Below, in pieces: positions 8,909-16,732 of a stretch of DNA of 64,000 bases. The stretch's first letter is position 1. Each line of letters begins with the position of its first letter. The position numbers and the translations under genes were made by a program. A model generated the notes under the pieces. The model did no database searches. It was not told where the DNA came from and saw only the letters and a list, made by a program, of their open reading frames with translations. The stretch lies in NCBI RefSeq assembly GCF_000717175.1, contig NZ_JNYD01000012.1, positions 124,001 through 188,000 on the forward strand, in the 5' to 3' direction. The DNA is from Pseudonocardia autotrophica. GTDB taxonomy: Bacteria > Actinomycetota > Actinomycetes > Mycobacteriales > Pseudonocardiaceae.

Positions 8909-9153
8909 GGGCGGTCGAGGACCCGCGCGGTGTCGCTCTCCGCGCGTCGCGTCGAGCCGGCGACCTGCAGAAACACGTCGGCCGCGGCCGCCACCTCGCG
9001 CGCGGCCCCGGCGACGACCCGGCCGATGTCGTGACAGTCCTCGACGGACGACTGCAGGTCCCGCGCGAGATTCTCGAGGTCGAGACCCAGGGCGGCGGCA
9101 TGGGCGGCGGCCGCGTCGAGGCCGTCGGGGTCGAGGGCGAGGTCCGGGCGCAC
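8905..9153 (-). CDS. Small helical protein, EspC-like
   Basis: About 82 residues from GTG 9153 (in-frame GTGs at 9177 and 9195 are alternatives; none has a strong ribosome site). The opening DLALDPDGLDAAAAHAAALGLDLENLARDL resembles the start of EspC-type ESX-associated proteins (L-DPDAL-AHAA-LG-LA). A second helix follows (VVAGAAREVAAAADVFLQVAG). It is the first gene of a two-gene operon. A perfect 18-bp palindrome lies 50 nt upstream. Family assignment is tentative. Confidence 0.55.
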   Translation of the reverse strand: MRPDLALDPDGLDAAAAHAAALGLDLENLARDLQSSVEDCHDIGRVVAGAAREVAAAADVFLQVAGSTRRAESDTARVLDRP

Positions 9154-9203
9154 CCGGACAGGATGCGAGCGCCGCACCGCGCGGGGGGTCAACACGGCGG
9201 ACT

Positions 9204-9221
9204 CGTTCGCGATCGCGAACG
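9204..9221. promoter_or_regulatory. Perfect 18-bp palindrome upstream of the EspC-like operon
   Basis: CGTTCGCGATCGCGAACG is fully self-complementary. It sits between the stop of the hydrolase gene at 9224 and the start of the EspC-like gene. It could serve as an operator, and a two-mismatch copy lies upstream of esxU. Because it falls 3 nt from the hydrolase stop, a terminator role for that gene is also possible. Confidence 0.5.
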
Positions 9222-9223
9222 GC

Positions 9224-10054
9224 TCACGCCTCGGGGGTCTCCAGGACGGTGCCGGGCACCTTGCCGTCGACCAGGTCGTCCACCCGGTCCTCGCCGCACA
9301 GCTCCTTGAGCAGGAACGCCGTGACCAGGGCGCGCGTGATGCGGCGGGTCTTCGCGTTCGGGCCGCCCGAGAGCACCAGGTCGGACCAGTGCAGGCCCTC
9401 GAGGAAGTCGGTGTGCCCGGCCTTCGGCAGCCGGCGCACCCAGGTGGGGCCCGCGCAGGCCGCGGCGATCTGCTCCGCGTGCCCCGAGATCGGCGCGACG
9501 GTGTCCTTCCCCGCGATGACGTGCAACGACGGCACCGAAACCGCCTTGGCCGCCTCGACCGGCGACGGGCGGGTCTGGGCCGCCGCGATCGCGACCACCG
9601 CGGCGACCTTCGGGTGCCCGGCGGCGGCCAGCAGGGCCGCGCCCGCGCCGATGCCATGGCCCGCCAGCGCCGTCCGCCGCGAGTCCACACTGATCCTGCC
9701 GTCGCCGAGCCGGACTCCGGCACAGACGTCGAGCGTGGTCCGCAGATCGGCGGAGAACCGGGCCACGCTCGGCAGCGGGCTGCCCTGGGAGCCGGGCGCC
9801 GCCGCGACGATGCCCCACGAGGCGAGGTGGCGCAGCAGGTCGGCGTAGCGCGAGACCGGCTGCATCCAGTCGTGTCCGAAGGCGACGGCGGGCAGGCCGA
9901 GCCCCTCGGCCGGCGCGAACACCACGCCGGGGATGCCGACGAGCCCGAGGTCGCCGCGCAGCACCTCGTTGGGTCCCGGCCGGGACAGCTGCTCCAGCGC
10001 GTCCTTGGCGTTCCGCAGGGCGGGAGGACGGGTGAACGTGCTGGTCCGGCTCAC
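9224..10054 (-). CDS. Alpha/beta-hydrolase fold protein lacking the nucleophile serine
   Basis: A 276-residue protein from GTG 10054. The fold is visible in VGIPGVVFAPAEGLGLPAVAFGHDWMQPVSRYADLLRHLASWGIVAAAPGSQGS, the elbow region and the C-terminal histidine segment KAGHTDFL. SLHVIAGKDTVAPISGH supplies the acid strand. At the nucleophile elbow the sequence is LAGHGIGAGAALL, so the usual G-x-S-x-G serine is Gly. Either it is a non-hydrolytic member or it uses another residue. The nearest relatives are dienelactone-hydrolase/chlorophyllase-like proteins. Substrate unknown. It is transcribed alone, away from the lipoprotein gene. Confidence 0.8.
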   Translation of the reverse strand: MSRTSTFTRPPALRNAKDALEQLSRPGPNEVLRGDLGLVGIPGVVFAPAEGLGLPAVAFGHDWMQPVSRYADLLRHLASWGIVAAAPGSQGSPLPSVARFSADLRTTLDVCAGVRLGDGRISVDSRRTALAGHGIGAGAALLAAAGHPKVAAVVAIAAAQTRPSPVEAAKAVSVPSLHVIAGKDTVAPISGHAEQIAAACAGPTWVRRLPKAGHTDFLEGLHWSDLVLSGGPNAKTRRITRALVTAFLLKELCGEDRVDDLVDGKVPGTVLETPEA

Positions 10055-10265
10055 AGCGGAACCGTACCGTCGCGCGATCACGCCCGCCCAGCGGCGTACT
10101 CGAACGATCAGCCGGACGACCGCCCCGGCCGGGCAGCCCGTCCGCCGGGGGGTGGCCAGTGCGAGCCGCGGGTGTGGTAGCACCACTCCTGTCCCGCGGT
10201 GCGCGCGTCAATAGCGTTCTGACCAGGCCGGAAGGGGTCCGGCAACCATCCGAGAGGGACAGACG

Positions 10266-10565
10266 ATGAACGCCAGGATCGCACGTACCATCGGCACGCT
10301 GGCCGCCGCCGGGGGCCTGCTCCTGGGCCTGAGCGCCTGCAGCATGTCGGTCTCCAGCGACGACGTGAAGTCCGAGATCACCCGCGTGGTGCAGGAGCAG
10401 CTGCAGACCGCGCCGAACTCGGTCGACTGCCCCGCGGGCCTCGACGCGACCGTGGGGGCCACGCTGACCTGCCACGTCGTGATCCCGCAGCGCAGCTTCG
10501 ACGTCGTCGCCAAGGTGACCGCGGTCGAGGGCAGCGACGTCAAGTTCGACATCAACGAGGTGTAG
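10266..10565 (+). CDS. DUF4333-family lipoprotein
   Basis: A 99-residue precursor. The signal peptide ends in the lipobox LSAC with Cys at about residue 21, so it is lipid-anchored outside the membrane. The mature part has DDVKSEITRVVQEQL, a disulfide-capable pair (VDCPAGL and LTCHVV) and a short beta domain, VTAVEGSDVKFDINEV. This matches DUF4333 lipoproteins of actinobacteria, whose function is unknown. ATG is preceded by GAGAGGGACAG. Confidence 0.85.
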   Translation: MNARIARTIGTLAAAGGLLLGLSACSMSVSSDDVKSEITRVVQEQLQTAPNSVDCPAGLDATVGATLTCHVVIPQRSFDVVAKVTAVEGSDVKFDINEV

Positions 10566-10582
10566 CCGCCGGTCGCCGCGGC

Positions 10583-10588
10583 TAGCGT
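10583..10588 (+). promoter_or_regulatory. -10 box of a probable leaderless nnr mRNA
   Basis: TAGCGT ends 7 nt before the ATG of nnr. Transcription would start at or next to the start codon, and there is no ribosome site between. Confidence 0.5.
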
Positions 10589-10595
10589 GCGGTCC

Positions 10596-12074
10596 ATGCA
10601 GGGTGTGTGGACCGCGCAGCAGATCCGCGAGGCCGAGGAGGTGCTCCTCGACCGGCTGCCGGACGGGGTGCTGATGCGCCGAGCGGCCCACGGGCTCGCC
10701 CTCGGCGTCCGCCGGTTCCTCGGGGAGCGACACGGGCGGACGACCGGCCGGCGCGTGACGTTGCTGGTGGGGGCCGGCAACAACGGCGGCGACGCGCTGT
10801 GGGCGGGGGCCGAGCTGCGGCGCGCCGGGCTGGCCGTCACCGCAGTCCTGCTGGCCCCGGACCGCGCCCATGCCGCCGGGCTCGCCGCGTTCCGAAGGGC
10901 GCGCGGCCGGGTGCTCGTGGGGGAGGACCCGGGGGCGTCGGCGGCGGTGACCGGCGCAGACGTCGTCGTCGACGGGATCGTGGGGATCTCCGGCAAGGGC
11001 GCGCTGCGCGAACCCGCCGGGGCGCTGGTCGAGGCCGCGGGGGCGGCTGGGGTGCCGATCGTCGCGGTCGACCTGCCCAGCGGCGTCGACGCGGACACCG
11101 GCACGACCGACGGGGCCGCGGTCGACGCGGCCCTGACCGTGACCTTCGGGGCGCTCAAGCCCGTGCACGTGCTCGCGCGGCCACGATGTGGGGACATCGT
11201 GCTCGTCGACATCGGGCTCGGGCCGAACCTGCCCGAGCCGCACGCGTGGGTCCTCGAGGCCGCCGACGTCGGCGAACACTGGCCGATCCCGGGCCCGACG
11301 GACGACAAGTACACGCAGGGCGTGGTCGGGGTCGCCGCCGGCTCGGCCACCTACCCGGGCGCCGCCGTCCTGGCGACCGGGTCCGCCGTGCTCGCGACCA
11401 GCGGCATGGTGCGGTTCGCGGGCAGCGCGGCCGACGTCGTCCGCTCGCACTGGCCCGAGGTCGTCGGCACGGACGACCTCGCGCAGGCCGGGCGCACGCA
11501 GGCCTGGTCGGTCGGCCCCGGCATCGGCACCGACGCGGCGGGGTACGACCTGCTGTCCGGCGTCCTCGACCGGGACGTCCCGACCTGTATCGACGCAGAC
11601 GGCATCACCCTGCTCTCCGAGCACGAGGACCTGCGTCGGGCGGTGCACGGCCGGACGGTCGTGGTCACGCCGCACGCCGGCGAGTTCGTCCGGATCGCGG
11701 GCGAGGTCGGGCCGGACCGGATCGGCGCCGCCCGCCAGGCCGCGGTCGAGCTCGGCGTGACCGTGCTGCTCAAGGGCAATGCGACGGTGGTCGCCGACCC
11801 CGACGGACGTGCGCTGGTCAACCCCTCCGACGACGCCTGGGCCGCCACCGCCGGGTCGGGCGACGTCCTCACCGGACTGGTCGGCGCGCTGCTCGCCGCG
11901 GGACTCGACCCCTGGTGGGCCGCGGGCTGCGCCGCCCACGTCCACACCCGCGCCGCCACCCTCGCCGCCGAGCGGGCGGGCGGGGAGCCGGCGGTCCCCG
12001 CCCCCGCCTCCACCCTCCAGGCCGCCATCCCCGCCGCCATCCGGGAGGTGCGGGAGGCGGCGCTGGGGGTGTGA
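10596..12074 (+). CDS. nnr: Bifunctional NAD(P)H-hydrate epimerase / ADP-dependent dehydratase
   Basis: A 492-residue fusion that repairs hydrated NADH and NADPH. The N-terminal epimerase (YjeF_N) domain carries LVGAGNNGGDALWAG and VDLPSGVDADTG. The C-terminal dehydratase domain carries GVVGVAAGSATYPGAAVLA, CIDADGITLL, VTPHAGEFVRI, LKGNATVVA and the catalytic loop ATAGSGDVLTGLVGALLAAG. From memory the M. tuberculosis equivalent, Rv3433c, lies in the same neighbourhood between glmM and alr. The start is ATG 10596 and the length is normal for the fused form. No glmS is found nearby. Confidence 0.95.
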   Translation: MQGVWTAQQIREAEEVLLDRLPDGVLMRRAAHGLALGVRRFLGERHGRTTGRRVTLLVGAGNNGGDALWAGAELRRAGLAVTAVLLAPDRAHAAGLAAFRRARGRVLVGEDPGASAAVTGADVVVDGIVGISGKGALREPAGALVEAAGAAGVPIVAVDLPSGVDADTGTTDGAAVDAALTVTFGALKPVHVLARPRCGDIVLVDIGLGPNLPEPHAWVLEAADVGEHWPIPGPTDDKYTQGVVGVAAGSATYPGAAVLATGSAVLATSGMVRFAGSAADVVRSHWPEVVGTDDLAQAGRTQAWSVGPGIGTDAAGYDLLSGVLDRDVPTCIDADGITLLSEHEDLRRAVHGRTVVVTPHAGEFVRIAGEVGPDRIGAARQAAVELGVTVLLKGNATVVADPDGRALVNPSDDAWAATAGSGDVLTGLVGALLAAGLDPWWAAGCAAHVHTRAATLAAERAGGEPAVPAPASTLQAAIPAAIREVREAALGV

Positions 12075-12194
12075 GGGCTGCCGCTCGTCGTGATCGGCGG
12101 TGGGGTGTGGAGGGGGTTGTGGGACTGCCGGGGCTGGTCGGTGGCGGCGGTCTCAGGGATGCCGTGAGCGCACCCGACCGATGATCAGCGCCCT

Positions 12195-12263
12195 CATGAT
12201 CGCCGATCCCGTGTGTGGAGGGCTGTGCGCGCAGCCGTGAGTGCACCGGCTCGCTGATCTTGG
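12195..12263 (+). repeat. Dispersed intergenic repeat, copy A
   Basis: Starts CATGATCGCCG, contains CCGTGAGTGCACCGGC and ends CTGATCTTGG. Copies B (12433-12499) and C (56846-56914) align over almost the same length. A partial unit (CCGTGAGCGCACC...TGATCAG) precedes it at 12162-12190. Confidence 0.6.
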
Positions 12264-12407
12264 CGCCGGTCGGGCTTCCGGCGACTGCCGGCGCATCGAC
12301 TCGGGCCCGGCGGCACATCGCTCGAGTTCGTGGCGCGGGCTGTCGACGGGTGCCTGGGTGGGCGAGTCGGGCTGCTCGGCGATCACGGGCTCGGGAGTGC
12401 CGTACCT

Positions 12408-12452
12408 GCACGGAACCGGCGATCGGCCCTTGCATGATCACCGGTTCCGTGC
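12408..12452. repeat. Hairpin with perfect 12-bp arms
   Basis: GCACGGAACCGG (12408-12419) and CCGGTTCCGTGC (12441-12452) are exact reverse complements around a 21-nt loop. The right arm overlaps the start of dispersed repeat copy B. Confidence 0.6.
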
Positions 12453-12499
12453 GGAGAGGGCTCTGGTGGCTGCCGTGGGTGCACGGGCTTGGTGATCTT
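12433..12499 (+). repeat. Dispersed intergenic repeat, copy B
   Basis: Starts CATGATCACCGG, contains CCGTGGGTGCACGGGC and ends GGTGATCTT. It is the same unit as copies A and C, with scattered substitutions. Confidence 0.6.
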
Positions 12500-12669
12500 C
12501 CGCGATCTTGGGGTGTCTGGTTCTGCTGCCTCGCCTGCGACCTCGGAAGCGTCGGCGATTCGCTCGGACCGGCTCGCTGAGCTCGAGGCCTCTCCCGGAC
12601 AGGCTCAGCCCGGGAAGTCGGAGGCCGACCGCGCCGCCGCTCACCGCCCGCACACCCGCTCGGACGTCG

Positions 12670-12691
12670 CACACCCCGTCGACGGGGTGTG
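12670..12691. promoter_or_regulatory. Perfect 22-bp palindrome upstream of alr
   Basis: CACACCCCGTC is followed directly by its reverse complement GACGGGGTGTG, centred on GTCGAC. It lies 136 nt before the alr start. It may be an operator for alr or a structural element. No repressor gene is adjacent. Confidence 0.45.
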
Positions 12692-12826
12692 GCGCGCGCC
12701 GCGGGTGTGTCACGAGGACCGGAACGGTGTGCGAGGACCCGAAGGATGTGTGGGCGGGATCCCTTGTCCCCCTTCACCGCCGTGATCGATACAGCTCCTG
12801 TCGGGGGCGGATGTCAGAATGCGGGC

Positions 12827-14029
12827 GTGTCCTCGCTCCCCGGAACGGCCCAGCCCGCCGGAACGGCCCAGCCCACCAGAGCGGCCCAGCCGTCCGGAAC
12901 ACCGCGCGCCGAGGCGGTGGTCGATCTCGGGGCGATCCGGCAGAACGTCGCGCTGCTGTCGGGGTCGGCGCGTGAGTCGGGTGCGCAGACCATGGCCGTG
13001 GTCAAGGCCGACGGGTACGGGCACGGCGCGGTCGAGGTCGGACGGGCCGCGCTGGCCGCCGGCGCCACCTGGCTCGGGGTGTGCACGATCGAGGAGGCCC
13101 TGGAGCTGCGCGAGGCCGGCATCACCGCGCCCGTGCTGTCCTGGCTGCACCTGCCGGACGATGACTTCGCGCCCGCGATCGCGGCGGACGTCGACCTCTC
13201 CGTCTCCTCGGTGCGGCACCTCGCCGGCGTGCTCGACGGCGCCCGCCGCACCGGCCGCCCGGCCCGGCTGCACCTCAAGATCGACACCGGGCTGTCCCGG
13301 AACGGCTGCCAGCCCGGCGACTGGCCCGAGCTGCTCGACGCGGTGGAGAAGGCGGGCGACGAGGCCGAGGTCGTCGCCGTGTGGTCGCACCTCGCGCACG
13401 CCGACCAGCCGCACCACCCGGTGATCGACACCCAGCTCGCGCGGCTGAACGCGGCGTGGGAGCAGGCCCGCCGGCGCGGGTTCGCCCCGCTGCGGCACCT
13501 CGCCAACTCCGCGGCCACGCTCACCCGCCCCGACCTGCACCTCGACATCGTCCGGCCCGGCATCGCGGTGTACGGGCTGGATCCGCTGGACCGGCCCGTC
13601 GAGGCATCGCCGCTGCGCCCGGCCATGGAGTTCCGGGCGCGGGTCGCGCTGGTCAAGCGGGTGCCGGCCGGCGAGGGCGTGTCGTACGGGCACGAGTGGA
13701 CGACCCCGCACGACACCACGCTCGCCCTGGTGCCGGTGGGCTACGCCGACGGCGTCCCGCGGCGGCTCAACGCCCGCGGACGGATGCGCGTGCGCCTGGC
13801 GGGCGAGGTCCGCCCGGTCGTCGGCCGGGTCTGCATGGACCAGGTCGTGGTCGACTGCGGCGAGGACGAGGTCCACGAGGGCGACACCGCGGTCCTCTTC
13901 GGCGCCGGGGACGGCGGCGGGCCCACCGCCCAGGACTGGGCCACCGAGCTGGGCACGATCCACTACGAGATCGCGACGGGCGTGCACGGGGCCCGGGTCC
14001 GGCGGACGCACCTGGGCGCGGGGGAGTGA
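12827..14029 (+). CDS. alr: Alanine racemase
   Basis: A 400-residue PLP enzyme making D-alanine for peptidoglycan. The PLP lysine is in VVKADGYGHG (about residue 60). The second catalytic residue is the tyrosine in GEGVSYGHEW. Substrate and PLP contacts are in KIDTGLSRNG, LANSAATL, RPGIAVYGL and GRVCMDQVVVD. GTG 12827 adds about 28 residues before the conserved AEAVVDLGAIRQN. That stretch contains a short DNA repeat (GGAACGGCCCAGCC, nearly three times) encoding a GTAQP-type linker, so the true start could be later. It heads the operon with the hydrolase and tsa genes. Confidence 0.95.
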   Translation: MSSLPGTAQPAGTAQPTRAAQPSGTPRAEAVVDLGAIRQNVALLSGSARESGAQTMAVVKADGYGHGAVEVGRAALAAGATWLGVCTIEEALELREAGITAPVLSWLHLPDDDFAPAIAADVDLSVSSVRHLAGVLDGARRTGRPARLHLKIDTGLSRNGCQPGDWPELLDAVEKAGDEAEVVAVWSHLAHADQPHHPVIDTQLARLNAAWEQARRRGFAPLRHLANSAATLTRPDLHLDIVRPGIAVYGLDPLDRPVEASPLRPAMEFRARVALVKRVPAGEGVSYGHEWTTPHDTTLALVPVGYADGVPRRLNARGRMRVRLAGEVRPVVGRVCMDQVVVDCGEDEVHEGDTAVLFGAGDGGGPTAQDWATELGTIHYEIATGVHGARVRRTHLGAGE

Positions 14030-14031
14030 GC

Positions 14032-15144
14032 GTGGCCGGCCGGAAGCTGTGGCAGGCGCTCGGCGTCGCGGGCGGTGTCGTCGGGGCGGCGGGCGCCGCC
14101 GTCGGCGTCGGGGTGGCGAGCCACAAGCGGCACGAGATCGCCAAGGAGCGCCGCCGCCTCGCCGGCGAGCTCGACTCGGGGGGCCGGCAGCCGGGTGCGG
14201 AACCGGCGCCGACGTCGTCGTCGGTCATGACCGAGGACGGCATCCGGCTGGCCTGCGAGGAGCTGCCCTCGCGCACCGGTGAGCCGCTGCTCACGGTGGT
14301 CCTGGTACACGGGTTCGCCCTCGACCGCCGCACCTGGCACTTCCAGCGGGAGGCGTTCCCGCTGATGGCGGACCCGTCCGTGCGCACCGTGCTCTACGAC
14401 CAGCGCAGCCACGGCCGCTCCGAGCGCGCGCCGCAGCAGAGCTGCACGATCGACCGGCTCGGCCACGACCTGGACTCGGTCATCCGCGCGCTGGCGCCGG
14501 AGGGCCCGCTGGTGCTGATCGGGCACTCGATGGGCGGGATGACGCTGATGGCCCTCGCCGAGCAGCAGCCCGAGCTGTTCGAGGAGCGGGTGCTGGGCGT
14601 GGGGTTCGTGGCGACGTCGGCGGGCGAGATGGGCAGCGCGGGCCTGCCGGGCACCCTGCTCTCCCGGCACAACCCGGTGACCCGCGGGCTCGGCGCGCTG
14701 GCCCGGGTGCAGCCGCGCGTCGTCGAGGGCGCGCGCAAGGCCCTGGGCGACATCGTGTGGGGCTTCACCCGGCGCTACGCGTTCGGCGACCGCCGCGTCG
14801 ACCCGGCGCTGGTCGACCTGGTCGACACCATGATCAGCGCCAACGCGCTCGACGCGCTCACCGACTTCGCCGACACCCTCGGCACGCACGACCGGTTGGC
14901 GGCGCTGCCCGCGCTCGCCGGCTGCGACGTGCTGATCGTCGCCGGCACGAAGGACCAGGTGATCCCGTTCTCGCACGGCGAGCGGATCGCGGCCGAACTG
15001 CCGAAGGCCGAGCTGCTGGAGCTGGAGGGCGTCGGGCACCTGCCGCTGCTGGAGCGGCACGAGGAGGTCCAGGAGGCCCTGGAGGGACTGGTTCGGCGGG
15101 CGGCCTCGCGGGCCCCGCGCCGGCGCAGGTGGAGGCGAGCATGA
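14032..15144 (+). CDS. Alpha/beta hydrolase with N-terminal membrane anchor
   Basis: A 370-residue protein. One N-terminal hydrophobic helix (VAGGVVGAAGAAVGVGVA) is followed by a basic charged stretch. The hydrolase fold then shows an oxyanion loop LVHGFALDRRTWHFQ, the nucleophile elbow LIGHSMGGMT, an acid in LIVAGTKDQVIPF and the histidine in GVGHLPLLERHEEV. GTG 14032 is chosen because GGGGGAG lies 5 nt upstream. A GTG at 14026 overlaps the alr stop. The gene stop overlaps tsaE (ATGA). A hydrolase between alr and tsaE is common in actinobacteria. Substrate unknown. Confidence 0.88.
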   Translation: MAGRKLWQALGVAGGVVGAAGAAVGVGVASHKRHEIAKERRRLAGELDSGGRQPGAEPAPTSSSVMTEDGIRLACEELPSRTGEPLLTVVLVHGFALDRRTWHFQREAFPLMADPSVRTVLYDQRSHGRSERAPQQSCTIDRLGHDLDSVIRALAPEGPLVLIGHSMGGMTLMALAEQQPELFEERVLGVGFVATSAGEMGSAGLPGTLLSRHNPVTRGLGALARVQPRVVEGARKALGDIVWGFTRRYAFGDRRVDPALVDLVDTMISANALDALTDFADTLGTHDRLAALPALAGCDVLIVAGTKDQVIPFSHGERIAAELPKAELLELEGVGHLPLLERHEEVQEALEGLVRRAASRAPRRRRWRRA

Positions 15145-15596
15145 CGTGGGACGAGCCGGTCGAGCTCCCGGAGCCGGCCGACACCGAGGCGTACGGCGAG
15201 GAGCTGGGCCGTCAGCTGGGCGCCGGCGATCTCGTGGTGCTGTCCGGGCCGCTCGGTGCGGGCAAGACGGCGCTGGTCCGGGGCCTGGCGCGTGGGTTGC
15301 GGGTGGCCGGTCCGGTCACGTCGCCGACGTTCGTGATCGCCCGGGAGCACCGGCCGATGCCGGACGGGCCGGGCGTGCCGCTCGTGCACGTCGACGCCTA
15401 CCGGCTCGGCGCGGTGGCCTCGGTCGCCGCGGAGCTCGACGACCTGGACCTCGACACCGACCTCACCGAGGCCGTCGTGGCGGTGGAGTGGGGCGAGGGC
15501 GTGGCCGAGCGCCTGGCGGAGAAGCACGTCCTGGTCCACCTCGAGCGGCGGGAGGACGACGTCCGGGTCGCGCGGGCGGAGCGGGTCGGGTCGTGA
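15141..15596 (+). CDS. tsaE: tRNA t6A37 biosynthesis ATPase TsaE
   Basis: A 151-residue P-loop protein. Walker A is SGPLGAGKTALVRG. The switch-like SPTFVIAREH and the conserved VHVDAYRLG follow, then VVAVEWGEGVAERL. TsaE drives the catalytic cycle of the TsaB-TsaD complex, which puts threonylcarbamoyl on A37 of ANN-decoding tRNAs. It overlaps the upstream hydrolase (ATGA) and the downstream HAD gene (GTGA), so all are tightly coupled. Length is normal. Confidence 0.95.
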   Translation: MTWDEPVELPEPADTEAYGEELGRQLGAGDLVVLSGPLGAGKTALVRGLARGLRVAGPVTSPTFVIAREHRPMPDGPGVPLVHVDAYRLGAVASVAAELDDLDLDTDLTEAVVAVEWGEGVAERLAEKHVLVHLERREDDVRVARAERVGS

Positions 15597-16309
15597 GTGG
15601 CATCGAGGCGGTCCTCTTCGACTGGGGCGGCACGCTCACGCCCTGGCGCACCATGGACTTCCACGCCGGCTGGCGGGCCTACACCGAGGTCCTGCACGCC
15701 GACGAGCCCGAGCGGGCCCGTGAGGTCGCGACCGCCCTGGCCGAGGCCGACACCGCCCGCTGGGCCGCGGTGCAGGACGGGGCCCGGGCCTTCCACCTCG
15801 CCGAGGTGCTGGCCGACGCCGCCGTCGACGAGCGTTCCGAGCTGCACGGCGCCGCGCTCGAGGCGTACCGGGAGTTCTGGGTGCAGGCCACGCACACCGA
15901 CCCCGAGGCCGCGCCGATGCTGGAGGAGCTGCGGGGGCGCGAGCTGCGGCTCGGCGTGCTGTCCTCCACGATGTGGCCCGGCGAGTGGCACGAGGACTGG
16001 CTGCGCCGGGACCGGGTGCTGCACCTGTTCGACGGCGTGACCTGGAGCAGCGACCTGGAGTACACCAAGCCGCACCCCGAGGCCTTCCGCGCCGCGATGG
16101 CCGCCGTCGGGGTCGCGGACCCGGCCCGCTGCGTCTACGTCGGCGACCGCCCGTACGACGACATCAGCGGCGCCAAGAACGTCGGCATGCGGGCGGTACT
16201 GGTCCCGCACAGCGACATCCCGGTGGCCCAGCGGGTGCCGGTCGACGTCGAGCCCGACGGCGTGATCCAGCGCCTCGCGGAGCTGCCCGGCCTGCTCCGG
16301 GACTGGTAG
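15593..16309 (+). CDS. HAD-superfamily hydrolase with a DWGGT nucleophile motif
   Basis: A 238-residue protein from a GTG overlapping the tsaE stop. Motif I is LFDWGGTLTPW. The nucleophile Asp is present, but the second Asp of the classic DxD is Gly. Motif II is LGVLSST, the Lys is in YTKPHPEAF and motif III is VYVGDRPYDDISGAKNVGM. A large helical cap spans about residues 20-110. With no second Asp the usual acid/base is missing, so it may not be a simple phosphatase. It sits inside the t6A operon, between tsaE and tsaB, as a lineage-specific insertion. Confidence 0.85.
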   Translation: MSGIEAVLFDWGGTLTPWRTMDFHAGWRAYTEVLHADEPERAREVATALAEADTARWAAVQDGARAFHLAEVLADAAVDERSELHGAALEAYREFWVQATHTDPEAAPMLEELRGRELRLGVLSSTMWPGEWHEDWLRRDRVLHLFDGVTWSSDLEYTKPHPEAFRAAMAAVGVADPARCVYVGDRPYDDISGAKNVGMRAVLVPHSDIPVAQRVPVDVEPDGVIQRLAELPGLLRDW

Positions 16310-16563
16310 GCCCACCGCGTCCGCGGGTGACGATCACGGCGGCGCGGACGAGCCCCCTGCTGACGGGAGGGGGAACCGGTGACGGCGGCCGCGCTGTGGG
16401 CCGGCACCGACCCCTTGCCGTCCCTGTCTCCTCCTGTCCTCGGTGAACGGGACGGAACGGTCGGGGCCCGCGCCGGCACGGCGATGGCAGCGCGGCGACG
16501 CCCGGCGCCAGCGCCGTGACAGCGCCGGCGCGCAGGCTCGGCCGCGAACCGAGGAGGAGACCG

Positions 16564-16707
16564 ATGAGCCCGACCCCCGACCCGTTCCCGCCGCTCCCGC
16601 CCGCCCCGCCGCACCCGGCGGGGCGCCCCTGCCCGCACCTGTGCACCCCGGACTGCACCGCCGACCCGGACGAGACGGGCCCAGGCCGGCCCGAGGACGG
16701 CTGCTGA
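16564..16707 (+). CDS. Small Cys/Pro-rich protein
   Basis: A 47-residue protein: a proline-rich N-terminus (MSPTPDPFPPLPPAPPHP) followed by RPCPHLCTPDCTADPDE and a terminal Cys. AGGAGG lies 7 nt before the ATG, one of the best ribosome sites in the window. Cys-x3-Cys-x3-Cys with a nearby His could bind a metal. The 254 nt before it hold no other gene. Short length is the main doubt. I do not recognise a family. Confidence 0.5.
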   Translation: MSPTPDPFPPLPPAPPHPAGRPCPHLCTPDCTADPDETGPGRPEDGC

Positions 16708-16719
16708 GAACGACGCTCG

Positions 16720-16725
16720 TAGGCT
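16720..16725 (+). promoter_or_regulatory. -10 box of a probable leaderless tsaB mRNA
   Basis: TAGGCT lies 7 nt before the GTG of tsaB, with no ribosome site in between. It suggests that tsaB-rimI-tsaD has its own leaderless transcript. Confidence 0.5.
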
Positions 16726-16732
16726 CGGTGAC

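Larger units (their letters stand above)
12075..12826. other. Repeat-rich intergenic region before alr
   Basis: About 750 nt with no credible gene. It holds two copies of a dispersed 70-bp repeat, a 12-bp-arm hairpin and a perfect 22-bp palindrome, listed separately. The few open frames here are short, Arg/Pro-rich and cut across the repeats. The alr promoter should lie at its right end; CAGAAT at 12815-12820, 6 nt before the GTG, is a candidate -10 box. Confidence 0.7.

Noticed and set aside
12487..12975. Short open frames in the gap before alr
   Set aside because: They cross dispersed repeats and palindromes, have Arg/Pro-rich chance composition and no ribosome sites.
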